From Sphagnum magellanicum (lineage: Eukaryota; Streptophyta; Sphagnopsida; Sphagnales; Sphagnaceae): a stretch of DNA of 64,000 nt. Shown here piece by piece: positions 1 to 12,190 of the stretch. Position 1 is the first letter of the stretch. Each line of letters opens with the position of its first letter. The stretch is taken from assembly GCA_021904315.1 (NCBI GenBank), contig CM038907.1:31255223-31319222 (forward strand), given 5' to 3'. Below the pieces are notes generated by a model. That model saw nothing but the letters and a program-made list of their open reading frames with translations. It did not search any database and was not told where the DNA came from. Position numbers and translations under genes: made by a program.

Positions 1-3000
1 AGGGGGGGGGCCTTATAATACATTAGGATCATCTAATTTCACATTTCAAAATGTAGGCTTACATTTTCAAACAAATATAAGTAAATTTTTTATTAAAATA
101 AGTTGGAATTTGAAATTTTAGTGCACAATAATGAAAATATGTTTTATTTTCATCATTCAAATAAGAAATTATATATGTAATATTTTAACATTTTTTTCTC
201 TTTTTTTTTTTCAAAAGCAAAATTATTCATAGTTTATTATCAACAATGAAAGCATAATAGTGAAATTTAAAATTCAAGTTGAAATTGCTAAAACCACCAA
301 AATCAATTTTGGCAATCTAAAAAACTTTAACCCCATTAAATGGTTTTTTTTTTGGCCCATTTATTGATCTTAAATTATGTTTTGGCCAAATTAAATGTTT
401 TTGCCCTTAGATTAGTTAATTATGTGGATAATTTTATTGTCTTCACACCATTTTGGAAAAAAACAAATAGTAATAGAAATAACAGTTTTACAAATTCAAG
501 GAATGGTTATTAACACTACATCCATTCCACCAATTTTATCTTTTTTTTTAAAAAAATTGAAAAAAACCAAAACCAAGGTTCCTTCAAAATTAAGGAACCA
601 AAGAACATTAATTTAAACCCACTAAGTAGTAATCCCATAAATAAATTCTTTTTTGTATAAATGTATATACAAATCATTAAATATAATTTATGTTCTTATA
701 TAATCATGATTCAAAATAAATAAGGAAATTTTTAATTTTTTCATTTATATTCATCTGAGATACCATTCCGTATCAATTATATAGCTATTGATCAATTTTT
801 TTACAAAATTAACTAGTGAGTTTAGGTCCCATTTTTTTATCCCTTGGAAAATTAATAGCTTTCCACTAACAAGAAAGTTTAACATGTACATTTTCTCATA
901 CCTTGACACAATCATTTTTTTAACCAAAAATGCACATTCCACATCACCTTTAGAATGACATATTTTACATAATTTGAAACTAATTTTTTTGACTATAAAA
1001 AAGAGTTACCTTAATAAAATATTACAACAAAAATTTAACTCAAATATTTCCTCACAATCTATTGATAACTAACACCTTAAAAAAATAAAATGTTAGAAGT
1101 TCAAGAAATTAAATACTTTATGGAAAAATAGGTGGAAAAAACTTTAATCGCGTGAATTTTAAACAATGGCAAGCTCAAGCTAGATGAGATTAATGGTAAA
1201 ACATGGGGAAAACAAAACAAATAAACTTTCTAATTTTATTACTACTACGATTATAAAAGAAATCCAACAAGGTTCTACCATGAAAGACTATAAAAAAATT
1301 TAAAAAATAGTTTTAACTTATCAAAAACTAGGAAAAACTAAAAGAAATGAATAGTTTTAGAAAAGCACCCAAAAATAAATTAAAAATTGTGTTAAGATTA
1401 TGTTCTTTAAAATGCTATTTGGGATGAGCAAATCAACTTGATGTTAAATGCTAAATCAAAATTAAAATACAAATATGTATCAACTATCTATTTACTTAAC
1501 TATTTAGCTAAATGTTTTTTTTTTAGTTTATTTTGACCAAAATTCAATTAATATGCCATGTGATGATTTTTTATTGTGTTACGTGTCATGATTTATAACC
1601 ATCTAAAATGGATGATACAATATTTAAATATGTATTTTGAATTCATTTTTGCCAAAATTCAACGAACATGCCCACATGATAAAAGTTAGTCAGGCCATGA
1701 AACGAAATCATGTTCCATTTAAAAAGAGAAAAATAAATAAACAAATAAATGATTTTTAGAAAATAATTGAAGCATGGTGTCACATGGTAGTTAATCATTG
1801 GTTTATAGTTTAATTACAAATGATGGAAAATAATCATAAAGGGCATACAATTGGTCACCAAATAAAGTGTATAGGTTGATCGTATACCTCATCCTTTAGA
1901 TGTGCTAACATCACAATGAGGTCAACATTTGTGAATATAGGTTACATGCAACTAGATTTATGCAATTAATGAAAAATTATAATCATGGTAATATATATAT
2001 ATATATATATATAATGATATAATGGATTTAAAAAATACTAGACTAAGGGATTGTCCTTTATTATTTCCTTGCACCACTTAAATATTCTTTAAAATAGATT
2101 ATTAAATTATTTTTTAAAAATTTATTTAAAATAGTTGATGGAGCTAACCCTTTGAAATGTCACCATCATTAAAATTGATCAAATTCAAGAGGACTTTTAC
2201 CCTTTGTTAAATTAATGATTATTCAAATGTAGTGCATAATAGACATTATAGGATACAACAATGATTTTTTTTTTGAATTTTTCATTCAACATGCATTCAA
2301 ACATTAAAAAATTTGTTTTTTTTTTTTCAACATATTGTTTCAATGTTTGTTTTTGAAATATATAATGTATGCTTAAACTATATGTTGCCCCATTGAACAA
2401 GAATAATATAATGTTTCAACCAATGGGAATCCAATAATAAAATGTTGTCATGTTATGGTTTGAAAAATAACTTATAACCAAGGAAAACAAATTCATACCC
2501 TCAAATCACATGAAGTGTTTTTTTTTTTTAAAATTTCATACAATAATTGTTTTGTACTAAAACATTAACATAAATTTCAAATTTGTAATAGATAAAAAGA
2601 TTCAATCATTTAAAATGAATTCACCTTGGATAAACCATGAAATGATTGAATAATGCATGTCATTGTTAACATGAACTACAGACTTGAAATTTTGATTACA
2701 AACAAATAAAAATAAAACACCTCAAAAATTGTTGAAAAAACTACCAATAGGAGTGTTAAATGTGCAATAGTTTACAACATGTATACCACAATTTGAAAAC
2801 CCAATTGAAACAAGCAAACTTGAACATAAGGTGTGCAACATCATCACCTATATTCACTTTCAACCAACACATAGTGCCAATAATTATCGTAACAATTTCA
2901 AATTCAAATGAAAAAACAAAACAAAAACCTTCACAATCATCAGTTGTCAAAAAATATAATAGTTGCGTTTGATAAAATGGCTATTTTTATGAACATGGAC

Positions 3001-5285
3001 ATGAAGGAAATTCAACATGTTCTAAAATGAATGAGGCAAGGTTAGTTGGAGTACAATTGGGTACCCAAAGTGAGTTTGAATGGTATTTTCAAAATGCAAT
3101 GGCTAAATCCCATGTCTAAATTCATCAACAAATTTCTTTATACTTATATTCCTAGTGACAAAGTCAAAAAAATTCAAAGTTACTATTTGCAACAAAATAA
3201 TGTTGATCAATTATCATGTTTTTGTTAAACATTTTGGTATCTTTCACAATTGAGTTGTGGACAAAAAATCTATTCAAAAGACAAAACTTCAACCTTTTAT
3301 GGTTGATATTGTTGGTGAGATTATGTATGTGAATATTGGTCAATGGAAGTTGATTGATTTTGCTTAGCCATGGGCATTACACATCAATATTATTCTTCAA
3401 TCAATGTATCCACATGAACGTCTTTTCAATGTTAATGACAAAATTTGTATACAATTTTGAAGGCTAATCAAGTAACAAGGACAAATAAGTGCAATGTTAT
3501 GTCTACCCAATTTGTTGCAAAAGTTATGATCTAAAAGACATGTGGTTAAAGGATAGGAGATATGCTCCAAGAAGGATGATACATTTTATGTGGGCCCAAT
3601 ACTAAACATCTTTGTTTTGAAAATGGTTTATTCTCAGTATTTCTTTGAGTAACAAAAGATGGAGTAGGAGCCAAAAGATTTGAACCCTACCAATGTTTTT
3701 GTGCATATGAGTGGATGCATGCATGCAACATCGATTTTAGCAATGAATCATTATACTAAAAATAGATCCAGATCTAGCCCCGAGAGAGACACTTAGTGTA
3801 AAGTTTGGGATCTACATGCATCAAACAACCATTTTTAAGGAGGTATTGGATTATTGTCCAACCTATTTTTTTATCACCTATTGTTATTTTATTTTTTATT
3901 ATGTACATATTAAAGCCACCTTATATTAATTATAATCCATTATTACATATTATTACATACCCTATATTATAGTTAAATTTGTTATTTGAATAAATTGTAC
4001 CTTATTTTTCAACTAATTAATTTATAATTTTTATCCAACAACCAATATATTGCACCCTTTTTTTTACTCACATTTAAATTTTTTAAAAAATTATTGTCCC
4101 CCTCGTGATCTTAACATGATGAAGATGAAGAACTTCAAGAACCTAGTCATAGTGCCAAATTTAACCAAGACAACAAATAATTAAACAAATTAAAGCATGA
4201 ATCTATGGAGTATGTTCTTGTATTAGAGCTGATATCCATCCAACTTTCATTATCACAACTAGAAGTTTTAACATTTCAAACTAGAACTTTTAACATTCCA
4301 AACATTCCATGTAGTGAAAGAACTAATTCTACAACACCAAGTTTTCACACAAAATCACCAATTCCACCAAGCAAGTAGTCACTAGAAATACGTGACAATG
4401 AATTATGTTTTTGAAATCATGCAAATTTGTTAAAACAATTATTTAGATTAAAATGCATTATGCTACTATATCCATGAAAATAGATGGGGTATAAATACTT
4501 GTTCAAGAAACTTTGAATCCACCAATAACTATATGCTTCCATTTTTTTTTCATTAAAACATGTTTCATAATTTCTTTGACATGTTCATGAGCAAATATTC
4601 ATAGATAAACACATTGAAACCTTTTTTTTAAAAATTAACATGAAATTCAAATATTCAATGTACTTTGAAAAATTAAAAAATTTATCATTAATAAATTAAA
4701 TTGACATTGATGACATAAAGTCATTGAACCGATAATGACATCCAAACATGGCCATTGTCTAGTCTTAAGGAACATGATCTCATTGTTCATCCACCAAATT
4801 GACACTTGCAAACCTAAATAAGTGACAGTTCATGAAAGTCATCCATTTGAAGACCTTTAGTTTCTTACAAAACACGCCCATACTAAATTATAAAAATTCT
4901 TATACATTTTTAGAATCATAACAAGTAAAAATATTTTAAAAAACTAATTAAGATTTAAATAATCTAAATTTCCTAAATGACAATTCATGAATTGGTGGAT
5001 TGGCAATGTGAAGCACGACTTTGAAAATTGTGCTTTTTGCATGTTCACATCACTTTTGCCAATGTTTGGGCTCATAAGTTTTAGCCAAGAATTTTTTTTT
5101 AAACCCTAGGTTGACATTTCAAATCAACATCAATAGTGTGAATTAAATAATCTAAGGTTTAATTTTATCTCTTGTTAGTTTTTTAGTGTATCATGTTATA
5201 GTTGTACTAACGAATAAATACATAATTTAATAAGTTGCAATTTAAATACACTTAAATAAACACAAGTGCAACATTTCATACGCTT
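1..5285. other. AT-rich intergenic DNA, no gene recognised
   Basis: This stretch is very AT-rich, with many A and T homopolymers. I find no protein family in any frame. The open frames are short and low in complexity. The part around 3.0-3.8 kb is slightly less AT-rich and may be a decayed transposon, but no diagnostic domain survives. An (AT)n run lies at 1991-2013 and another at 5372-5394. Confidence 0.6.
1991..2013. repeat. (AT)n microsatellite
   Basis: This is an uninterrupted AT dinucleotide run of about 23 bp in AT-rich DNA. A similar run lies at 5372-5394. Confidence 0.9.
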
Positions 5286-5371
5286 GTGAAAGAGTTTGAA
5301 AATGAAATACACAAAAACTGTTATTATTTATTATCATACCAACTATTGATTATCATGAGCACAAGCCCAAC

Positions 5372-5394
5372 ATATATATATATATATATATATA
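5372..5394. repeat. (AT)n microsatellite
   Basis: This AT dinucleotide run lies at the border between the AT-rich left end and the less AT-rich block that follows. Confidence 0.9.
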
Positions 5395-6191
5395 GCAATG
5401 GTTGCGTGACCATACTATGTGCGAATGTATTTTGTATACAACACACAATCTCAGATCCTCATCATGTAGGTGAAGTAATTTCATGCTCTTCACGATTCAG
5501 TACCAACATCACAGCAATCAAACATGGTTGGTTATGTTATGTGTACCATCGTGTGTGTGCACAATTGTGAGATGGCTGTGCCACAGTGGTCAAGTCCAAG
5601 ACCTCGCTGTGGGTTTTGACCCAGCTGCTGCTGCTGCTGCTGCTGTTGTTATGGCATGCCCTGCTATGTGATATTCTAAGATGGTTGGATTCAGTACTCA
5701 TTCCAGTTTGGAGAGTTACCAAACAAACAATCCCGCATCATTCCATCTCCTCTCAATTTTCTCTCCCCCTCCATCCACAGTTCATCTACACACGCCTTTG
5801 TGACATCCAGTTCCTCTAGGTATGTTGCTGTAGCTGAAACCCTCCAATGCATTTGAGACCCTCCAGTCTGCTCCGGTAGCTTTGTCTTGTGTACAATTCT
5901 TGCAGCTTGACAGTAGGAGACAATGGGGCCCAACCCAAGATTGGTTATATTGTCAAGTTCTTCTGCCAGAAACTGAAGCATTCTGCAGGCAGTGTGTTGG
6001 GAAAGTCTTTTCAAGAACATGCATCTGAGTTTCACAAGACACTGATGTTCCAGAGCTGGGTGTTTTTGAAGCACACCTCTTACTCCTGAATATTGATGCC
6101 TGTCAGAAAGAACAACCGTTTGTGTTCCATCCACCATACCTTAATAACTGTGAGAACCTGCCAACGACCAAGCCTTTCTCTTTAACCCTTT

Positions 6192-6429
6192 CACAACACA
6201 TTGCAAACAAACAGACAAATAGGTGAAGGGAGAAGCCAAGAAGATGCATTCAGTATAGCTTGTTAATGCCCTCTTGCAACACATGGCAGAAAAACAGACA
6301 AAAACACAAAGGACTGAAGGCAACAAGATGCATTAGGTGGAGCTGTAATGCCCTCTCACAACACACATTGCAGAAGAACAGACAAGTAGGCAAGGGCCAG
6401 AAAATGCATTTGTTGCAGCTGTAATGCCT
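6192..6429. repeat. Three diverged tandem units of about 80 bp
   Basis: Three successive units begin near 6192, 6272 and 6353. Each has the same order of words: CAACACA, then GCA(A/G)A, then ACAGACAA, then a purine-rich stretch, then GATGCATT or AATGCATT, then TAATGCC(C)TC. The copies are clearly diverged, so the array is old. The closing TAATGCC word also occurs in the inverted-repeat cluster near 12 kb. Confidence 0.7.
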
Positions 6430-6550
6430 CCATCTTGGAGGAATACAGATGGCAACTCAGAATAGAAACTGTGCCCCAAAGTTTAGCAAGCTGCAGAACT
6501 GTTTATAACATGATTCTCAGTATCAGCAGCGACATCAGTGAAGATTCAAA

Positions 6551-7387
6551 TCATCCATGCAGCATAGACAATTCCAACAATTACAGACATATGGACATCA
6601 GAGCCATGCCCACAAAAACAGAGGCAACAGCTCAACAATGGCCTGCATACTCCAAAGTCAATGGAATCATCTCATGCAATTTCTGGAATGCCATATACCC
6701 CACCAACACACGCAAGCATGCCTTTAAGCATATCTCCTGACAAACTTCAAGAAAACAAAAGGGCAATAAGAATAACACCCAGAGGCTCAGCCAAATCTGA
6801 GGCAGCTGCAAGCTGGAAAACCTCCCATCAATTTTCTGTTGCAAAATAGATGGACAACACAGCTCCAACTCCTTCTGGACTGTTGTGGAGAGCTATAGCA
6901 AGCTCCAAGGCTGATATGAACATGTAATCCCTTAATTGAGGCAAGAAAAACAGCAATTCCTCCAGGGAAATTATGCAAGCCAATCCCCACTACCATCACA
7001 ATCCCACTCAACGTCACCTGGTGGCATCAATGCTGTATCAGGACGCTTGATTCCTTCCCTTTCTTGTTTCCTTTTCCCATCACACCCACAGCTGCATTCT
7101 GTGAAGGGGACAGACATGGCTCAGAAATTAGAGTTACAATGCCTACAAACAGCAGTACTCCTCCAAAGGACCAGAGATTTGCCCTTGGAAATCCTATGGC
7201 ATTGATGGCATTGTGAATTAGATCTAGAAAGGAGATCCAGAGCCCTTGCAACAGCCCTAGCCTCTTCAAATTGGGCATGGGTTGCACACAACCATAAGAC
7301 CTCCAATGACTGTGTTCAATTCTCCCACCATAGACAGAGCTACTGCCACTATCACTCAAGAACTGAGCAACACCTCCTCTGGAGTCA
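6551..7387 (-). pseudogene. Intronless decayed copy of a ZTP29-like ZIP zinc transporter
   Basis: Read on the minus strand, successive blocks match plant ZTP29, an endomembrane ZIP-family zinc transporter, in the right order. A first membrane segment (VGELNTVIGGLMVV) is followed by NLKRLGLLQG, ISFLDLIHNAINAIGF, ANLWSFGGVLLF, GIGLHNFPGGIAVFLASIKG, LAIALHNSPEGVGAVL, LAEPLGVILIALLF, MAFQKLHEMIPLTLEYAG and finally VGMALMS. The two ZIP metal-site motifs (HNFPGG for HNFPEG, and HNSPEG) are recognisable. The blocks abut with no introns, although plant ZTP29 genes have many, so this looks like a reverse-transcribed mRNA copy. It is dead: about three frame changes, several in-frame stops and a short deletion after LLQG, where roughly seven residues of a membrane helix are missing. 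No poly(A) tail is visible at the low-coordinate end, so the copy is probably old. The ends are approximate. Confidence 0.8.
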
Positions 7388-8932
7388 TCTTGCTCTGCCT
7401 GACATGCTTCGAATCCAAGCTCTTAAACATTGCCCGTTCAGTAATAGCCTCTAGCCAGCTCTATTAACTGCACTATCACCCCAACACAAACTCTACCAAA
7501 TCTCTCACCGCTTTTGCACCCATTGGTGTCAAAACACCTCAAAGAAACCTCAACATCTATTGGAAAAAACCTTTGAGTTCTCAAAACATCCCAAGAATAT
7601 ACATATATAATCAATGACATGATTGGGGCAAAAATATGTGAAGAGATCCCAGTTTTGGGGTTCTTGAAAGAAGCACTCCTGATCCAGAGCGCCAAAAGAA
7701 ATTCAAACCAAGCTTGAAAGAAGCACAGAAAGCTGTGGAAAATGTTTGAATTCATTTGGGAGAAACAAGGTGTTGGGTGGGCAATTTTGTTGTTTACATT
7801 GAAAAAGCACCTGTCATAAGAGCACCACATCCATGGATTCCCCACAAGAGCTTTGCATTGACAGACAAAAAAGGCTGCAATGAAGGACATGGACTTGCTT
7901 ATCTTATGATGGATAGCATTTCCACAACATGCTAAACAGCAGGCCACAAACTGACCACCCACACTTCGTTTGTAACAAACAAAGCAACATCAGTTTGGGA
8001 CAACCAGAGAAGGAGGAAACTGGCAACCACTTGAGTATGGGATGGTTCCCCTCTCCCCATATTTGTGAGTAAGAGGAGACAGTTCACACACTATACATGG
8101 GCTAGACCTGTTTGCATGCTGATAAAACCAAGTTGGTGATACAATGCTAAGCTTTTTTACCAAATGAAACAGTTGAAAAAAGAATTAGACTTATCTTCAC
8201 TTCTGGACCAATCACAAAGGTTGTGATCAGGGTAAAGGTGTCCTTCCAGGGTTCCCAAGGTAAGGTGTCATTTCAGCATGCGCCATTTGAACCTTCAATT
8301 GTCACTCTAGAAAAAATCAAGATGTAAACCATGCCATCCATCTGATCAAAACCACCTCATAGCAGGTCCAAGAAAATTCCCAACTGCAAATTACCCACCA
8401 GAAACAGTACTGCAAACATGGACAGGAGGATATAAGAATTCAAGATCAACATTCCATCTGGGAAGATTTTGTCTGTCAATAAACAGGCACAATAGTTAGA
8501 TCATCAGCTACATCTCCATTTCTGTTGTCTTGACATATAACAGATGATTCTCTGTCAGAGAACTATCCATGTAGCATACTCTGTTGGCTGTTCACCCAAA
8601 AACAAAACAATCTATTTCGCTTGGCACAACTGAGGTAAAGACTATTAACCTTGGAGATTGAAATCATCTGCCTTGGCAGAGTCATTATGGCCCAAGAGCA
8701 AGGACAAGAAGAATAGAAAAAGAGTCATATCAGTAAAAATCTCCCCAAGCATACTCCAGGGTGCAAAGGATACAACTTAGAGAAAAGAAAATGAAGAAAA
8801 GAAAGAAGCAACTGTACACTGCATGCAGTCCAACAGATTCATTTCACCCTCCTTCCAATAGAATGCTGACTTTGCACAAAGCTGACAAAGTCAAGCTCTA
8901 TCAGCTAGTACATTCATGGATTGTTTGAAGTT
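7388..8932. other. Non-coding stretch between pseudogene and minus-strand gene
   Basis: Base composition is more balanced than in the flanking intergenic DNA. An open frame on the minus strand (about 7438-7962) has no recognisable family and atypical residues, and I do not call it a gene. This part probably holds the 3' untranslated region of the minus-strand gene ending at 8933, and perhaps upstream flank of the ZIP pseudogene. Confidence 0.4.
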
Positions 8933-10671
8933 TCAAAGTGCAGAAGTCTCTAGATTTAGGGTCCCATTTAGCTCTGAAATAATGACAGACAGAGAGCCCT
9001 GGAATTCTGTTTTGAAATTGGAAAATCTGCTACAAAAGGGGCAATCACCAATGCTCTGCTACTGCTCACTAACTACAAGTCCACCCTACACCCATGTCCA
9101 AAAATTCACAAGGTAACACCTGCAAGAGTGGGACTTTTGGGCTCATCATCATCATCATCATGAGTCTTCCTTTCTGGAGAGCTAATGACTCCTGGTACTC
9201 CCCCAAGGCCACCTAAATCACCAGCAATGCACCCCCCTTCTCCAAGCTTTGGCCCCACATCTCCTATTCCACCAACCAACTTATCCTCCTTTCCCTCTAT
9301 GCCAGAATCAACTACTGCATCTTTTCCTTCTTCTAATATCCCACCTGTATGTGTATCTACACAGCTATCACCCTGCAGCCAAAAAAAATAAATTGTCAGA
9401 TCTGTGTCATACTTCAAGTGGAGGAGATGACCTCAAACCATGGGCTGCATACCAAATACAAGTCATTCCACATTGCAATCATAATGTGCACAACTATCTT
9501 GTGAAGCAAATACTGCTAGATTGAAACCCTATAATGATGAGCTATCATCTCAAGCAGGACCCCTACTGAAGAACATCATGCCCAGGCAGGGGTACATACT
9601 GGTCCACGAATTCCATCACTGTCGTCCACAAGAGAATCTCCCCATTGTCCATTTGCTCCTTTGGGGTCCGGAACACAAACTCCATCATCATTCTCTTTGA
9701 TACCCTGCACTCCTAGAACTTCCACAACAGACTCCGCTGCAGTGTGCATTTTTTCAGCTGCCAATCTAAATGCCTCCTGGAAACCACACCAAACCTTTGG
9801 TCAGCAGATGATAAAATGAGAAACAGCAAAACAGGCAGATCATCAATGTTATAGCTTTCAACTTTAGTAGGCCATTTGATCTTGGCAAGCACACATGTAC
9901 CGCAAGCTACAGTCATGAGCCTTGAGAAAACTTTTCTGAGCCAAGTGACTCCTAACTGATATAAACTTTACTGGTGCAATTCAAAGGGAAAAGCCAACAA
10001 GCCACACCTGAATTTTTTCAAGAGGTAGTGCACAGTCTTCAAGGCCTGCATCTTCCAACCTTGGTGGGAAGCATGATGCATACTGAACATTGCTTTGATA
10101 CTCCATCGTCAAAAGCTCCTTGCTGGTACTACTACAATTCCACAACCTCTGCTGTCCTTGCTAGTACTATAATTGCACAACCTCTGCCTGCTTGCTGCTG
10201 GCAAAACATAAAACAACATAATTGAAACTTTGAAGCAGAATATCTCAGTCCAAGCTTACAAATGACACATATTCCTTTAGTCAGATTCTTTGCAGACCAA
10301 AAAATCTTCAGAACTCCAAAAGTGCAAATCAAGGTCTAATGAAAACAGGATCATGTTGCAAAGGAACACCCTAATCACACACACACACACACACACAAAG
10401 CTTTATTCCAAGAAGAGCAAGAAGTCCGTGCAAGAAGAAGTGTAGAAGAAACTTGCACATAGACACAGCCTTTTACATAACCTTGTAGTAAAGCATTCCA
10501 CAGGAATGGATAGATAGGCCTACAGAAGCTTAAAGAGGGGGGGGAGCAATAAGCTCAAAATGACAGCAGCATTCCAGTCAGGAAGAGCGTGGGTTTGAGC
10601 TTCACAAACAACAGCTTTTTGCCGATTCTGCGTCACTAGCAATCAGCAACGATGGCCAATCAAGCGTTCAA

Positions 10672-10712
<41 letters not shown>

Positions 10713-11203
10713 AAAGGGGGAAAATAACATAAGAACAATCCACCAACGTCCACTCCTCTCTGCGTCGGCCTAGGGAGGCGGGAGAGGGAGAAAGGACATG
10801 ACGAAGATGGCTTACCGCGATATGGCTTTCTTCTGTGTCGGATTCCGATGTGCTTCGCGATATTACTTCCTCTTCTTCTGTGCCGGTTGCGATGTCCTTG
10901 CAACTTGCTGGAAAAAGATTACAACATCGATCGAACCGAAGAATAAAGAGTATCGAGTGCCTGGCAGTGTGGGACGGACACAAAGCTTTGTTGTGCGGGG
11001 TGCACGTGTGCGGCAGATTTGGAACGACGCAGTAGAGCGAGCGAGCGAGCGAGCGAACGTGGCGGCGCTGAGTGGCCTGTTAAGGAGAGCAGCCTGTTTG
11101 CAGCTGACACCTCGGAGATTTTTTTTGCGAATCCAGCTTTTGCCAAGTGCAAGCATCGGTCTTTACCGGTGTGCCAGAAGAGACTTAGCATCATCATTAT
11201 CAT
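8933..11203 (-). CDS. Five-exon gene model, acidic protein of unknown function
   Basis: I do not recognise the product. The model reads, on the minus strand, exons 11203-11167, 10907-10816, 9776-9600, 9372-9120 and 8973-8933. They total 600 nt, or 199 residues plus stop. Every junction has GT and AG ends and the phases agree: donors ACCG|GTAAAG, GCG|GTAAGC, CCA|GTATGT and GCAG|GTGTTA; acceptors TTTTTCCAG, TTTCCAG, GGCTGCAG and ATTTCAG. The protein is acidic and hydrophilic. An early E/S/D patch (TEEEEVISRSTSESDTEES) is followed by a likely amphipathic helix (EAFRLAAEKMHTAAE), a glycine-rich middle and a short aspartate run. That run is encoded by an ATG/CAT-type microsatellite at about 9146-9160. 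No membrane segment or catalytic motif is seen. Exon 1 (37 nt) is the weakest part; the true start may lie elsewhere. Intron 2 holds CT and AC microsatellites. Exons 3 and 4 are the best supported. Confidence 0.5.
10376..10397. repeat. (AC)n microsatellite
   Basis: This CA dinucleotide run lies inside the second intron of the minus-strand gene model. Confidence 0.9.
10674..10708. repeat. (CT)n microsatellite, GA tract on the minus strand
   Basis: About 35 bp of CT repeats lie just downstream of the exon 2 donor of the minus-strand gene model. GA/CT tracts are common near plant promoters and 5' introns, where GAGA-binding BBR/BPC proteins can bind. Function here is inferred from position only. 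Confidence 0.85.
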
Positions 11204-11500
11204 CTCTTGAGAGATCTGCTGACGGGAGAGGGACGTAAGTAGGTAGGTTCCAGAGACTTCCTACTCTTCTCTCATGTCTGCGTGCAGCAGCTGTCTTTGT
11301 CTTGTTTCTTTGTCTTCTCTCCTCATCCTCTAGCTCTACAACTCAATATGGTTTCTGGAGCAGTTTGATAGTGATAAATATTTTTGCTTAATTCTCACAA
11401 AGTCCTTTTGTTTTTTTGCAGGACATTTTCAGCAGCTCCTCCTCTTCTTCTTCTTCTTCTGTGAATTTCCTTTCCTTCTCCCACAACCAAACATGTAGAG
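11000..11500 (+). other. Probable spliced plus-strand leader exons (5' UTR or non-coding RNA)
   Basis: On the plus strand, a donor GGAC|GTAAGT follows 11234. A pyrimidine-rich tract ending TTTTTTTGCAG precedes 11422, and a second strong donor, GAG|GTAAGA, follows 11500. This makes a 187-bp intron and a 79-bp exon rich in TCC/TTC repeats. The exon holds only an immediately closed ATG, so it looks like untranslated leader or non-coding RNA. The upstream end is not visible and 11000 is a guess. It runs opposite the minus-strand gene that starts at about 11.2 kb, which suggests a divergent promoter with overlapping 5' ends. I could not find the next downstream exon. A GAGC tetranucleotide repeat lies at about 11037-11056. 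Confidence 0.4.
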
Positions 11501-11959
11501 GTAAGACTCAAAACAAGCTCATCATAATCCTTATTACTTTAGGTTTTTCGAACTGTAAGAACTCCAGTCATGTTTCAATCTGGCATATTTCTTTACACCA
11601 CCCCCCCCCCCCAACAAAAAAAAGTTTGATAGATTTCTGAGGAGAGAGAAAGCGAGATCAATGTGACATGGTCTTTGAGGATCGGAGATTACAACAAATT
11701 CTCTTTGAAGAACATCCATGTCATCATTTTAATGTTTCCACATGGTTGCTCTTTCTAGAGCAAAAGAGTATGAGATATATGGAAATGACATTGTGTTTAG
11801 AAGGTTATTATTTTGTTCTTGAAGTGGGTTCATCCATTCCATGATGGTGGGATCTTCCATATTCTGAGCAGGCTCTTCTGTTGTTCTTGGAGTGGGTTCT
11901 TCCATTTTTTTGCAGATCTTGGCCATTGAAGGAGGAAGAAAATTTGCAGCATCTTTCTG

Positions 11960-12190
11960 TGGGGTAATGCCCTTGGATGAGATGAGGGCATTACAGGAAT
12001 CAGATCAAAGCTAGACATCTCTATGTGGGGTAATGCCATCAGATGAGGGCATTACCAGAATTGGGTCAGCACTAGGCCATCACCTCATGTGGGCCCTCCT
12101 TCCGATAATGCTCTCAACTGAGGGTATTACCCTACACTTTTATATCTGCCAGGTATGGTGTTCAAATTTGGTAATACTCTCTAGCATGCA
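11960..12190. repeat. Cluster of inverted repeats around GGTAATGCC
   Basis: GTAATGCCC at 11964-11972 pairs with GGGCATTAC at 11986-11994. GGTAATGCC at 12029-12037 pairs with GGCATTACC at 12048-12056. A weaker pair spans about 12104-12131 (GATAATGCTCTC with GAGGGTATTACC), and a lone arm, GGTAATACTCTC, lies near 12170. The loops are about 10-13 bases. The word TAATGCCCTC recurs at the ends of the 6.2-kb tandem units. These could be hairpins of a small transposon family or paired binding sites; I cannot tell which. Confidence 0.65.

Noticed and set aside
5691-6137. A 148-codon minus-strand open frame
   Set aside because: It overlaps a CTG microsatellite edge and lies downstream of the ZIP pseudogene. 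No family is recognised and its composition resembles untranslated DNA.
7438-7962. 174-codon minus-strand frame upstream of the ZIP pseudogene
   Set aside because: It is rich in Cys, Phe and Trp with no family match. It could be the flank of the retrocopy, but nothing supports translation.
9185-9391. Proline-rich plus-strand frame
   Set aside because: It is the complement of exon 4 of the minus-strand model, where the flanking AG and GT signals fit the minus strand and not the plus strand.
10798-11238. 146-codon plus-strand frame in the CG-rich region
   Set aside because: It overlaps minus-strand exons and a GAGC repeat, has no recognised motif, and likely reflects high G+C and local repeats. 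A leader or non-coding RNA reading is preferred.
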